From positions 39,842 to 65,081 of the forward strand of contig DHCD01000059.1 in NCBI GenBank assembly GCA_002398105.1: DNA of 25,240 bases. The letters are read 5' to 3'. Positions 14,801 to 20,451 of the stretch are shown piece by piece; position 1 is the stretch's first letter, and every line of letters starts with the position of its first letter. Source of the stretch: Syntrophomonas sp. UBA4911. Lineage in GTDB: Bacteria > Bacillota > Syntrophomonadia > Syntrophomonadales > Syntrophomonadaceae. The notes below the pieces were generated by a model. That model ran no database searches. It worked only from the letters and a program-made list of their open reading frames with translations, and had not been told where the DNA came from. The translations under genes and the position numbers were made by a program.

Positions 14801-16749
14801 TAGCCCCAGGGATCGTAACCGCTGCGGTTGTAGCCTTCATAGTTGAAACCTTCCCGGTCGTAGCCCTGGGCGTCAAAGCCCGCTTTGTTAAAACCTTCAT
14901 GGTCGTAGCCGTCAGCATTAAATCCTTCCCGGTTAAATCCCGCTTTGTCGAAACCCTCTGCGTCAAATCCTTCTTTATTAAAGCCTTCCGCGTTAAACCC
15001 GTCTTTATCAAAACCGGCCTGGTTGTAGCCGTCCTGACCGTAGGCGCTTTCTGCAGCAATGCCGGTTGTTTCCGCTGCAGCACCGGTCTCTTCTGCGCCC
15101 GGCTCTCCCCCGACCGGTCTTTCATCTTCCAGGGCGCTGGTATCAATCAAAATACCGCTATCACCATCATCAATGATTCCGGAGTTCGGTCTGATTGCCA
15201 TCGCCTGATTCGCGCTCTCAATTATGAAACCTTCTCCTGAAGATACGCTGATAACTCCTTGACCCATCTCAGCCGTATTGATTCCGGAATCATCTCCTGG
15301 GGATACGCTGATAACTCCCAGGTCCATCTCAGCCGTATCAATTCTGGAATCATCTCCTGGGGATACACTGATGACTCCCGGGACAGATACGGGATCCGTC
15401 TCACGCCGTCTTTTGCCGGCCTCCCGGATAGTGGCGGAAGGCTGAGCGCCAGCTCCCGCAGCTCTTCCCCCCGTACCCGGGAACGACCCTCCAGCCGTCG
15501 GCGACAAAGGCGTTCCTCCCGGAGGCACGAATCCTCCGCCGCCTCCGCCCAGTCCCGCCAGGACCCCCAGGACAGTGGCTATTAAACCGGGAACCGCCAC
15601 CCCCACCACTGCCTCGGTGGTATTGGAGGGGCCGGGTATGTTGCCCACTGAACCGACTCCGGCCGGGCTTGGCGACCATGCGCCGGACGAGTGGTGCCCC
15701 GAAGTGCCCGGGGCGGAAGCGCCGGGAACGTCTCCGGCCTCCTCAAAGTGCGGCGTGGCCTTTACCTCCGCCATACCCCGGCCTTCGGACTGCTGATTCT
15801 GCGACCAGGTAGAGGGATCAGAGTCAATAATGGTGTAGGTCCCGGCGGGAATAACGATATTGGGGAATACTTCCCAGTAGGCGTTGGGCACGCCTCCCTG
15901 GCCCGGCCGGGTACTGGCCTGCCAGGGTCCGTACAGCTTTCCGTCGCCGCCCTGCAGGGCGATGGTTCCGCCGGCCGCTCCCCGGGCGTCGTTCCAGTGA
16001 TAGGTTGAGATGTAGGTGACCAAATGGGAGCGGTCGACGCTGAAAGCAGTAGGCGCGGTGGGGCCGTTAGTAACTCCGTAAATATTCATGGTATCGGCGA
16101 CCATCGCCGGTTCATCCAGAGCGGTTCCGGATGTTGACGCTCCGGGTTCATCGGCCGGTTTTTCTTCAGACGACGAAGAATTTTCCAGATTCGGCGCCGC
16201 CTGGCTTAAAAGTTCGGCTTGCTCCAGTCCGTCCAAAGCCCGCTGGGCAATTTTTATTCCCGTTTGAATATCGGCGGCGTTGCTGTTGCCGGTTTGATAA
16301 AATTCCACGGTAATAAAATAATCGGACAGCACCACGCCCACCCCGCAGCCGTCGGACATCGTATATTCCCGTACCTCGCAGCCTTTCAGCCGCTTGGTTT
16401 GGATAACGGTGTGATTGGTTTGTCCGTCAATGTAATCAAGCATGGCTTGCATGCCTGTGGCGTCTGCCGGCCCCAGCACCGTTAACCCTCCGTAGCCATT
16501 GCCGTAGCCGCCGTAGCCGGCGTGCATGCTTATTCCGTGCCCGGTTATGGACTCGGAACCAAAGTCAAACTCCGCCGAGGCAAAGTAAGCATGCGTCACC
16601 TCGGTCACCACGTCGCCAATGCCCCCGGCCAGAACCGTGCCCGGCAAGCAGGCCGCCATAAGCGCCGTAAAGGCCATGGACAGTATCACCGTTAATACCA
16701 AGGATTTTTGTATGCTTTTCCTGTTTCCGGCTAAATAAAGAATCGACAA
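11836..16749 (-). CDS. Giant multidomain envelope protein with GY/F-D/N pentad repeats and toxin-like C terminus
   Basis: About 1637 residues from TTG 16749 (GGAGG 7 bases upstream; GTG 16758 overlaps the ribosome site). In order: signal peptide (about 15-42, ends VLA, with a weak lipobox-like MAAC inside); a small domain rich in Gly and Tyr (45-175); a beta-sandwich-like domain (about 220-330) ending PAGTYTIIDSDPSTWSQ; a low-complexity linker; a hydrophobic helix plus glycine run (about 378-406) followed by basic residues; three 20-residue repeats (458-517); twenty pentads G-[YF]-[DN]-x-x (574-673); a Pro/Glu-rich region; a long helical, partly coiled region (885-1380); and a C-terminal domain (about 1385-1520) with YHSWDVNTDNDIIATRKV and VYHHEAARDF, rich in conserved-looking His and Asp. 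The architecture resembles polymorphic toxins, but no immunity gene is evident and a helix at 378 would keep the bulk inside the cell. Function unknown. Confidence 0.75.
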   Translation of the reverse strand: MSILYLAGNRKSIQKSLVLTVILSMAFTALMAACLPGTVLAGGIGDVVTEVTHAYFASAEFDFGSESITGHGISMHAGYGGYGNGYGGLTVLGPADATGMQAMLDYIDGQTNHTVIQTKRLKGCEVREYTMSDGCGVGVVLSDYFITVEFYQTGNSNAADIQTGIKIAQRALDGLEQAELLSQAAPNLENSSSSEEKPADEPGASTSGTALDEPAMVADTMNIYGVTNGPTAPTAFSVDRSHLVTYISTYHWNDARGAAGGTIALQGGDGKLYGPWQASTRPGQGGVPNAYWEVFPNIVIPAGTYTIIDSDPSTWSQNQQSEGRGMAEVKATPHFEEAGDVPGASAPGTSGHHSSGAWSPSPAGVGSVGNIPGPSNTTEAVVGVAVPGLIATVLGVLAGLGGGGGGFVPPGGTPLSPTAGGSFPGTGGRAAGAGAQPSATIREAGKRRRETDPVSVPGVISVSPGDDSRIDTAEMDLGVISVSPGDDSGINTAEMGQGVISVSSGEGFIIESANQAMAIRPNSGIIDDGDSGILIDTSALEDERPVGGEPGAEETGAAAETTGIAAESAYGQDGYNQAGFDKDGFNAEGFNKEGFDAEGFDKAGFNREGFNADGYDHEGFNKAGFDAQGYDREGFNYEGYNRSGYDPWGYDKQGYGKDGYHWSGYNADGYDRNGRHWLEGKEGSSFGKGGGSPFDVDTSGNGVYTVGDTNPFTEREIILGPGRHIDYEPSVSVDDSVLEKGPPLGQPYHKTVEKYGAKPWDDEIPAPQPEKPAIPKTEDTGIIGPEDPMNTIKNHGIDQDAPQVGQEEVFIPAVETGSPENSAAEAEGLPPAKEKPSLEYGTPGVPQDGEKRVLVGKTDGRSIEIEFDEKTGEWVNTENGNIVNPDRFEEWQNDLAEDRRRAAEDIEKMSQRQDAASQAIDQNLSDWKRLEQMQKVAEKYGIGEPVGPGDMDKAIQKLKDDMLAGKEINRDRMEQINKIIDNRIMGTTAADTGKRWEDIPWYKDLDSALKANLETSREVVAGEKADGSISWIGMGARVAIGAATGGSSEYIMTVTEAMHRINNSIHQGETGGRAVAKAIGQMILEEAGGELIGAAGGKAMQKFAETFPNLTQKAGDIAERIAVEAAAGDQIVSRKLGMISKQSAEEALADLAKKLDDAGAKGLRKVVDDKIADAGLKVASADDLAKAFGKGPAGGSDDLGKAVSRAASGSSDDIAGGTGKAADGPDLPGPKATGAADEAADAAGKSAPVDRPTRGARSDADVINDPRAIAKAEKSLQKNMDDFDKLPAGKKQELVREQAKYDEYRLQAEEKNWELADKVQRGEKLSVDDVLKLKSDPAAMRKLKEVQEIDGLGAELGDHGAKNVQMKYNETLNKNVYEPSYKDVQDSLRDKYGEVRVETVRTPGKEYHSWDVNTDNDIIATRKVIRNGKEEWVEIPRGEWEDTYFKSYAQNTGFDPQDAARKFPNEDWGKMSQAEQYRKWGELHGESPTDVYHHEAARDFSTQRTSILDGQSPDRAAAAQAARGEGSLLDAEGLGLMEKNKINHYWEKGDIKNQTEAMEQLRKASSQVRNLEQGYKNMDYKVADMPENMKKAIDAVNDNSLSPASRAARLAELGYDSPGDFVDKLTSRIGSLRAARK
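14731..15030 (-). repeat. Twenty tandem pentapeptide repeats, coding, 15-bp period
   Basis: Twenty consecutive units of five residues with the pattern Gly, aromatic (Phe or Tyr), Asp/Asn, then two variable residues that alternate charge. Phe dominates in the first half and Tyr in the second. The period is 15 bp in DNA, with codons that vary between units, so selection appears to hold the protein pattern rather than recent DNA slippage. This is not the A(D/N)LxX pentapeptide-repeat family. Confidence 0.9.
15199..15378 (-). repeat. Three tandem 60-bp (20-residue) repeats, coding
   Basis: Three units begin with GVISVS and continue PGDDS, then an isoleucine, a T/S-A-E-M block. The first two units are almost identical in DNA (both contain GGAATCATCTCCTGGGGATA on the plus strand); the third has diverged. 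Recent duplication of one unit is likely, so the copy number may vary between strains. Confidence 0.85.
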
Positions 16750-16767
16750 ACCACTCACCTCCAGTCC

Positions 16768-17262
16768 TTACGGCAACAAGCCCACCAGCATCATCCAGCC
16801 GGTAGAGAGCAAAAAGGCCAGGCCCGAGGGGATGAGCACGTTTTTCATTCCCTGGGCGCCCTTTTTCATCACTTCCGCGCCGGCAGTGGCGCACGCGGTC
16901 ATAATGGCTGCGGACGCAAAGGGCATAACCGCGTTCCAGTTCAGCAACAGCTGGGCCAAAACCGCCAGCACGGTAAAGGGAATCATAAACAGCATGCCGT
17001 TTTCCACCGCTTCGCGGGCGAATTGACCGCCGCTTGCCACCCGCAGATCCGGATTGCCGCTATTAAACAGCATAATGGACAGGTTGACCGCCAGCAGGCC
17101 CACGATCAGGGCCAGAAAGATAGATAATATAAGGGTAACTCCTTGAAAAATGGGCTTGGTAAAAGGAATCAATATCCCCAGTGTTATAAAACACAGGTAA
17201 GTCGGCCAAAAATTTGCTCTTTGCCCGCTGGATTTACCGGCATAGCCAAGGTTCATTTCCAT
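16768..17262 (-). CDS. Hypothetical membrane protein, 164 aa
   Basis: A small polytopic protein with about four to five hydrophobic segments (about 18-36, 40-66, 92-110, 112-130, 145-163) and a short basic loop (KKGAQGMKN). I do not recognise a family. ATG 17262 was chosen over the preceding in-frame TTG; GGGAGG lies 9 bases upstream. It ends 18 bp before the giant protein gene and starts 39 bp after the Yip1-like gene, so the three are probably translated from one message. It may help insert or anchor the giant protein, but that is only inferred from position. Confidence 0.7.
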   Translation of the reverse strand: MEMNLGYAGKSSGQRANFWPTYLCFITLGILIPFTKPIFQGVTLILSIFLALIVGLLAVNLSIMLFNSGNPDLRVASGGQFAREAVENGMLFMIPFTVLAVLAQLLLNWNAVMPFASAAIMTACATAGAEVMKKGAQGMKNVLIPSGLAFLLSTGWMMLVGLLP

Positions 17263-17301
17263 CAATATCCGCCTCCCGAACTTCTTGTCGTCAATGCCCG
17301 C

Positions 17302-17868
17302 CTAAACCCCAAAACGCCCCAGCAAGGCCCACCCCAGCAGCAGAATGGCGCCGCAGAGAGTAGACAAGGCCACGCTGAAGGCGGTACGCTCGCCTGACAT
17401 TTGCTTAATGGTAAACAGAGTGGGCCGCAGAGCCCATAAAACTCCGGTAACCCCGAATGCCACCGCGGTTTTCCATCCGAAAGCCAGCGAAAACAGCAGC
17501 CCGGTCAGGGCATAGACCAGGGTGGCAGAGTAACCCAGCCCAAAGGCGGATATGGCCCAGTCAACCGTGTAGCCCCGCTTCCCGGCCCGGGATAAGGCCC
17601 AGGACATTACCGCCAGCAAGGCGATTCCCGCCGTGCCGTAAAGTAAGCCCAGCAAGATGATTAGAATAACCGCTGCGGTTTCGATTTGGCCGGTGCGCAG
17701 CAAATCCAGTCCGGTCTGCATAAAAAACAGGGTAAACGATAAACCGGATACCAGGATGGAATAAGGCCATGGCACTTTGGACATTTGACTTTTTACCGCC
17801 TCGCCGGGATTGATGACCATGTTCAGTGCCGTTTTCCAGCGGGGCGCTTCCGTGGCAAGTTTATTCAT
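17302..17868 (-). CDS. Yip1-like integral membrane protein
   Basis: A 188-residue protein with a soluble N terminus of about 35 residues (RWKTALNMVINPGEAVKSQMS) followed by five hydrophobic segments. The N-terminal 'NP' motif before the first helix, the five-helix layout and the GLLYGTAGIALLAVMSWALSRA segment fit the bacterial Yip1-domain family, which is often encoded beside zinc-ribbon and LemA-type genes. The ATG at 17868 has AGGAGGG about 13 bases upstream, which is longer than its neighbours' spacing. It is the first gene after a 220-bp gap holding hairpins and an AT-rich palindrome and may therefore open a second transcription unit that runs to the DUF2207 gene. Confidence 0.72.
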   Translation of the reverse strand: MNKLATEAPRWKTALNMVINPGEAVKSQMSKVPWPYSILVSGLSFTLFFMQTGLDLLRTGQIETAAVILIILLGLLYGTAGIALLAVMSWALSRAGKRGYTVDWAISAFGLGYSATLVYALTGLLFSLAFGWKTAVAFGVTGVLWALRPTLFTIKQMSGERTAFSVALSTLCGAILLLGWALLGRFGV

Positions 17869-17952
17869 CTTTCGATTATATCCCTCCTAAAAGTGCATCT
17901 GGAGAGCATGCTCCCCCTCAGGAAATCTTTTGCAGATTATGCGTTATTGCGG

Positions 17953-17973
17953 TATTATATCGGTACTATAATA
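17953..17973. promoter_or_regulatory. Symmetric -10-like palindrome upstream of the Yip1-like gene
   Basis: TATTATA (17953-17959), spacer TCGGTAC, TATAATA (17967-17973). A TATAAT hexamer can be read on both strands. On the minus strand it lies about 90 bp before the Yip1-like start and may be a promoter -10 or an operator over a promoter; no good -35 accompanies it. Confidence 0.3.
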
Positions 17974-17990
17974 GAATATTTCTCCTCCCC

Positions 17991-18051
17991 AGTCCTCACC
18001 CGAATGAGTGATTTTTGTTTCGAGGCCATCACCCGAACGGGTGAGGAGACT
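17991..18051. repeat. Paired hairpin element, copy A
   Basis: Two small hairpins, TCACCC-GAAT-GAGTGA (17996-18011) and TCACCC-GAAC-GGGTGA (18029-18044), lie 17 bp apart. The outer arms, AGTCCTCACCCG (17991) and CGGGTGAGGAGACT (to 18051), also pair. The same two-hairpin arrangement occurs at 20370-20425; 19 of 20 bases agree in the CTCCTCACCC...GGGTGA block on the minus strand. It lies 38 bp past the stop of the zinc-ribbon gene at 18089 and may end that transcription unit, although it has a T run only on the plus strand. Confidence 0.6.
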
Positions 18052-18088
18052 TGAAACTTGGGATTGGCAAAGGAACTCTCCCTGCGCT

Positions 18089-18478
18089 TCAAGTACGATA
18101 GCCGGCCATTGATAACACCACGAAAACGTACACCACGCTCATAATGAGACAGACCACCAGAGAAGCCCTGGCAAAGTTGCGTTTATTGATATTGACGTTA
18201 CGTCCGAAACTCCATAGGAACAGCAACACAATATTCAGCAGCGGTATGCTCAAAAGCAGAAATATCAGCAGGTACTGCCCCATAGTGAGCGGTTCTTTCT
18301 CTCCGGAGGCCGCGTCAAACGCGTCGGACGGGGAGTGCGGCGAAGGAGCCTGGCGGGCAGGCTCCCAACCTGCCGTCGGAGCAGGTACACTCCCTCCGGC
18401 CCGCTCGATTTCTGCTCCGCAGTCTACGCAAAATCTGGTTCCGGCTAGCAATTTTTTCCCGCAGCTCTCACAAAACAT
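18089..18478 (-). CDS. Small zinc-ribbon membrane protein, 129 aa
   Basis: The N terminus begins directly with a zinc ribbon, MFCESCGKKLLAGTRFCVDCG, with both CxxC pairs. A Pro/Ser-rich linker leads to two membrane helices (about 69-90 and 102-126). ATG 18478 was chosen because AAGGAG is 8 bases upstream and the ribbon then starts at residue 1, as in related proteins; the ATG at 18484 is too close. It starts 15 bp after the preceding PH-like gene. It ends before the hairpin element at 17991-18051. The ribbon is of the kind found in many Firmicute membrane proteins without known ligand. Confidence 0.78.
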   Translation of the reverse strand: MFCESCGKKLLAGTRFCVDCGAEIERAGGSVPAPTAGWEPARQAPSPHSPSDAFDAASGEKEPLTMGQYLLIFLLLSIPLLNIVLLFLWSFGRNVNINKRNFARASLVVCLIMSVVYVFVVLSMAGYRT

Positions 18479-18493
18479 AAGCATTTCTCCTTA

Positions 18494-19051
18494 CTATTGT
18501 GGTTGACGTTCTGATAAATGACCGGTCCGACTCATGACAAAGCGAGCCGCCTTTTCATAATTTTCATCGGTGCAAAAAAGAGCGATGTTTTCGGTCCACC
18601 CGGTCCGTAGTTGAATAGTGTGCTGGCGGGGCAGGTATTTGACCCGGGTAACGTTCTTCCATCTGAGCTGGACGCTTTGCCGGGAATCAGCCAGCATCCC
18701 CGCGCCCGCCACAGCCGGACGGCCGCTCAGCAGACCCAGTAGAACGGTCAAGGTGTTGACCACCCGGTTCTTTTTCGCCTGCCGGGCTTGCGTCCGGCAC
18801 AGCACGCTTTTTTCGTCCAGTACGAACTCCGCATTGTAGTTGCCGCGGTATACCAGCATGATTAACAGCCCGGTCAATATCAGCAGAGCTGTAATCATGC
18901 CCAAAGCATAACGCGCCTCAGCTCCCGCCGTCAGGGCCAGAAATACGGTCAAAATTCCGAAAGGTATGCCCAGCGCGATCCCCAATTGCTTGAGAATTAA
19001 CGTGTTTCGGAATATGGGCACGCTGATTTTCCATTCCATTCTTTCCGGCAT
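18494..19051 (-). CDS. Two-helix membrane protein with PH-like domain, 185 aa
   Basis: Two hydrophobic helices (about 23-43 and 49-68) are followed by a cytoplasmic beta-rich part (YNAEFVLDEKSVLC... RWKNVTRVKYLPRQHTIQLRTGWTENIALFCTDENYEKAARFV). The final pattern of strands and a closing helix is typical of bacterial PH-like domains. Its layout matches the protein at 19768-20346, so the two may be distant paralogues. ATG 19051 is preferred since GGGAGG lies 6 bases upstream; the GTG at 19057 overlaps it. The function is unknown. Confidence 0.7.
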   Translation of the reverse strand: MPERMEWKISVPIFRNTLILKQLGIALGIPFGILTVFLALTAGAEARYALGMITALLILTGLLIMLVYRGNYNAEFVLDEKSVLCRTQARQAKKNRVVNTLTVLLGLLSGRPAVAGAGMLADSRQSVQLRWKNVTRVKYLPRQHTIQLRTGWTENIALFCTDENYEKAARFVMSRTGHLSERQPQ

Positions 19052-19076
19052 CGTCACCCTCCCGTACTTTGCCCGC

Positions 19077-19748
19077 CTATTTCAGCAGCGGGCATTGGCA
19101 TCTGAAGCAATAGTCGTCATTAATGTCGCACAAGCTGGCGCAGGCGCTGCAAAAAATGATGCTGTCCCCGGACTTGTCGTATTTCTCATAGGAGTTCAGT
19201 CCCCCGTGATGCCGCACCCGGTCGCCGATCTGATAATAGTTGTAGCAGGTGTCGTCGTCCTCCGCCGTGAGAAAATGCTCTTTGCCGCCATCATCCCTGA
19301 TCACCACCGCGTATTCGGTATAATTCACCCAGTAGTAGTCATTATCGCCGGTATGTTTCTTGCGGCGCTTGCGGTTTATCCTTTTGTCTATCACCGTTCC
19401 ATCCCAGGTCTTGCTCCTTTTCCGGCCCCAGATCTGCAGCAAGGCCATGGAGATAAACATGGCGCCAATCCCCAAGCCGATAAACAGCGCCTGCGGATTA
19501 TCCATTTCGTAACTGTTTTCCCCGTAGATAAAAAAGCCTATGACCGCGGCCAGCGCTAAGAAAACGGTAAACATAAAGGAATAGCGGTTGGCCTGCTTGA
19601 GATAGCGGGCAAAAGCCGGGTCGTTAATTTTGGGAGAAAAACCGATGCGAACAGACTCGGGCTGCTTGGCTCGCGCTTGTTCGCTGCCGCAGAATGTACA
19701 GAACCTGCTGTTATCCGGCACTCCTTCCCCGCAATGCGGGCACTGCAT
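19077..19748 (-). CDS. Membrane protein with zinc ribbons at both ends, 223 aa
   Basis: The N terminus is a zinc ribbon (CPHCGEGV and FCTFCG, residues 3-20). Two helices follow (about 56-75 and 86-107), then a beta-rich cytoplasmic domain starting at DGTVIDKRINRKR and including TEYAVVIRDDGG and YQIGDRVRHHGG, and a second Cys-rich ribbon at the very end (FCSACASLCDINDDYCFRC). The middle resembles DUF3592-like SH3/OB-type domains that follow two helices in other proteins. ATG 19748 has GGAGG 6 bases upstream. It sits between the two PH-like membrane proteins with spacings of 19 and 25 bp. Confidence 0.75.
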   Translation of the reverse strand: MQCPHCGEGVPDNSRFCTFCGSEQARAKQPESVRIGFSPKINDPAFARYLKQANRYSFMFTVFLALAAVIGFFIYGENSYEMDNPQALFIGLGIGAMFISMALLQIWGRKRSKTWDGTVIDKRINRKRRKKHTGDNDYYWVNYTEYAVVIRDDGGKEHFLTAEDDDTCYNYYQIGDRVRHHGGLNSYEKYDKSGDSIIFCSACASLCDINDDYCFRCQCPLLK

Positions 19749-19767
19749 AAAATTCCTCCTTTACCTG

Positions 19768-20346
19768 TCAGTCTCCTATTATCGGTATAAGGCCGGTCTC
19801 ATAGCGAAACGTTTCCGCGATTCTTTGTATTTCTTCAATGTCGGCTACTCCGTGCATGAGACAGATTTCCCGGGTGCGTAATTTGGTGCCATAAGTGAGG
19901 CACATAGATGTTTTGTTGATTTGCACTTCTTGCAGGCGAATACGGTCCAGATTGAATTGAATGACTTTAGAATCCAGTAGAACGCCAAATCCGGATACAA
20001 ATATCTCCATTTTTCCGGTAAGTGGTGAAACGTCTTTACCGGCGTCAGTACAGGCACTCACAGCGGGCAAAACGTGCAGGATCTGGTTGTCAACGATTAA
20101 CTTTGCGATCTTTAGTCTGTTGTATTCCCGGAGGGATAAAGCGGCGAAAAGTATCGCGGACGGTATAGCAAAAGCTAGGATAATTTTCGGGTAAAGGGTC
20201 AGAACCAAATCGCCCTGAATAAACACGAAGATTGAAGCTATGAAAGCTATGCCGGTCGCCGCCGCCAGGGAATGCATCCTTCCCCTGATCGCATGCAAAT
20301 ATTTCCACCCCGCTTCCAGTTCCAGCCTTATCATGCCATTTATCAT
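19768..20346 (-). CDS. Two-helix membrane protein with PH-like domain, 192 aa
   Basis: A short amphipathic N terminus leads to two helices (about 27-46 and 50-70), then a domain with EYNRLKIAKLIVDNQILHVLP, a predicted beta sheet (MEIFVSGFGVLLDSKVIQFN, LDRIRLQEVQINKTSMCLTY) and a closing helix (DIEEIQRIAETFRYETG). This again fits a PH-like fold. ATG 20346 was chosen since GGAG lies 5 bases upstream; the open frame reaches back to a GTG at 20373, but that codon lies within a hairpin. It is the first gene after the LuxR terminator and probably opens the operon 20346-18089. Confidence 0.7.
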   Translation of the reverse strand: MINGMIRLELEAGWKYLHAIRGRMHSLAAATGIAFIASIFVFIQGDLVLTLYPKIILAFAIPSAILFAALSLREYNRLKIAKLIVDNQILHVLPAVSACTDAGKDVSPLTGKMEIFVSGFGVLLDSKVIQFNLDRIRLQEVQINKTSMCLTYGTKLRTREICLMHGVADIEEIQRIAETFRYETGLIPIIGD

Positions 20347-20369
20347 AATGGCTCCAAATAAAAAAATCG

Positions 20370-20385
20370 TCACCTGAAAGGGTGA
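20370..20385 (-). repeat. Paired hairpin element, copy B, second hairpin
   Basis: On the minus strand TCACCC-TTTC-AGGTGA is followed by CGATTTTTTT. It is the second hairpin of the duplicated pair seen also at 17991-18051, and it precedes the ribosome binding site of the gene starting at 20346. It may be a backup terminator or an attenuator. Confidence 0.5.
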
Positions 20386-20392
20386 TTTTCAT

Positions 20393-20425
20393 AAAAAAAG
20401 CTCCTCACCCGAAAGGGTGAGGAGC
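20393..20425 (-). terminator. Rho-independent terminator of the LuxR-type gene
   Basis: On the minus strand GCTCCTCACCC, loop TTTC, GGGTGAGGAGC form a perfect 11-bp stem followed by seven T. It begins 26 bp after the stop of the LuxR-type gene at 20452, so that gene is transcribed separately from the operon downstream. Confidence 0.9.
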
Positions 20426-20451
20426 CGCACAAAGCCCTGTTATCAATGGGT

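Noticed and set aside
14731..15030. CRISPR array or noncoding tandem repeat
   Set aside because: The 15-bp period matches codons in one long gene, units differ in DNA, and there are no spacers.
12031..15240. Long plus-strand open frames (up to 322 residues) opposite the giant gene
   Set aside because: They are mirror frames of a GC-rich gene with skewed codon use; compositions are rich in Ser, Pro, Arg or Val repeats, and none has a ribosome site or recognisable domain.
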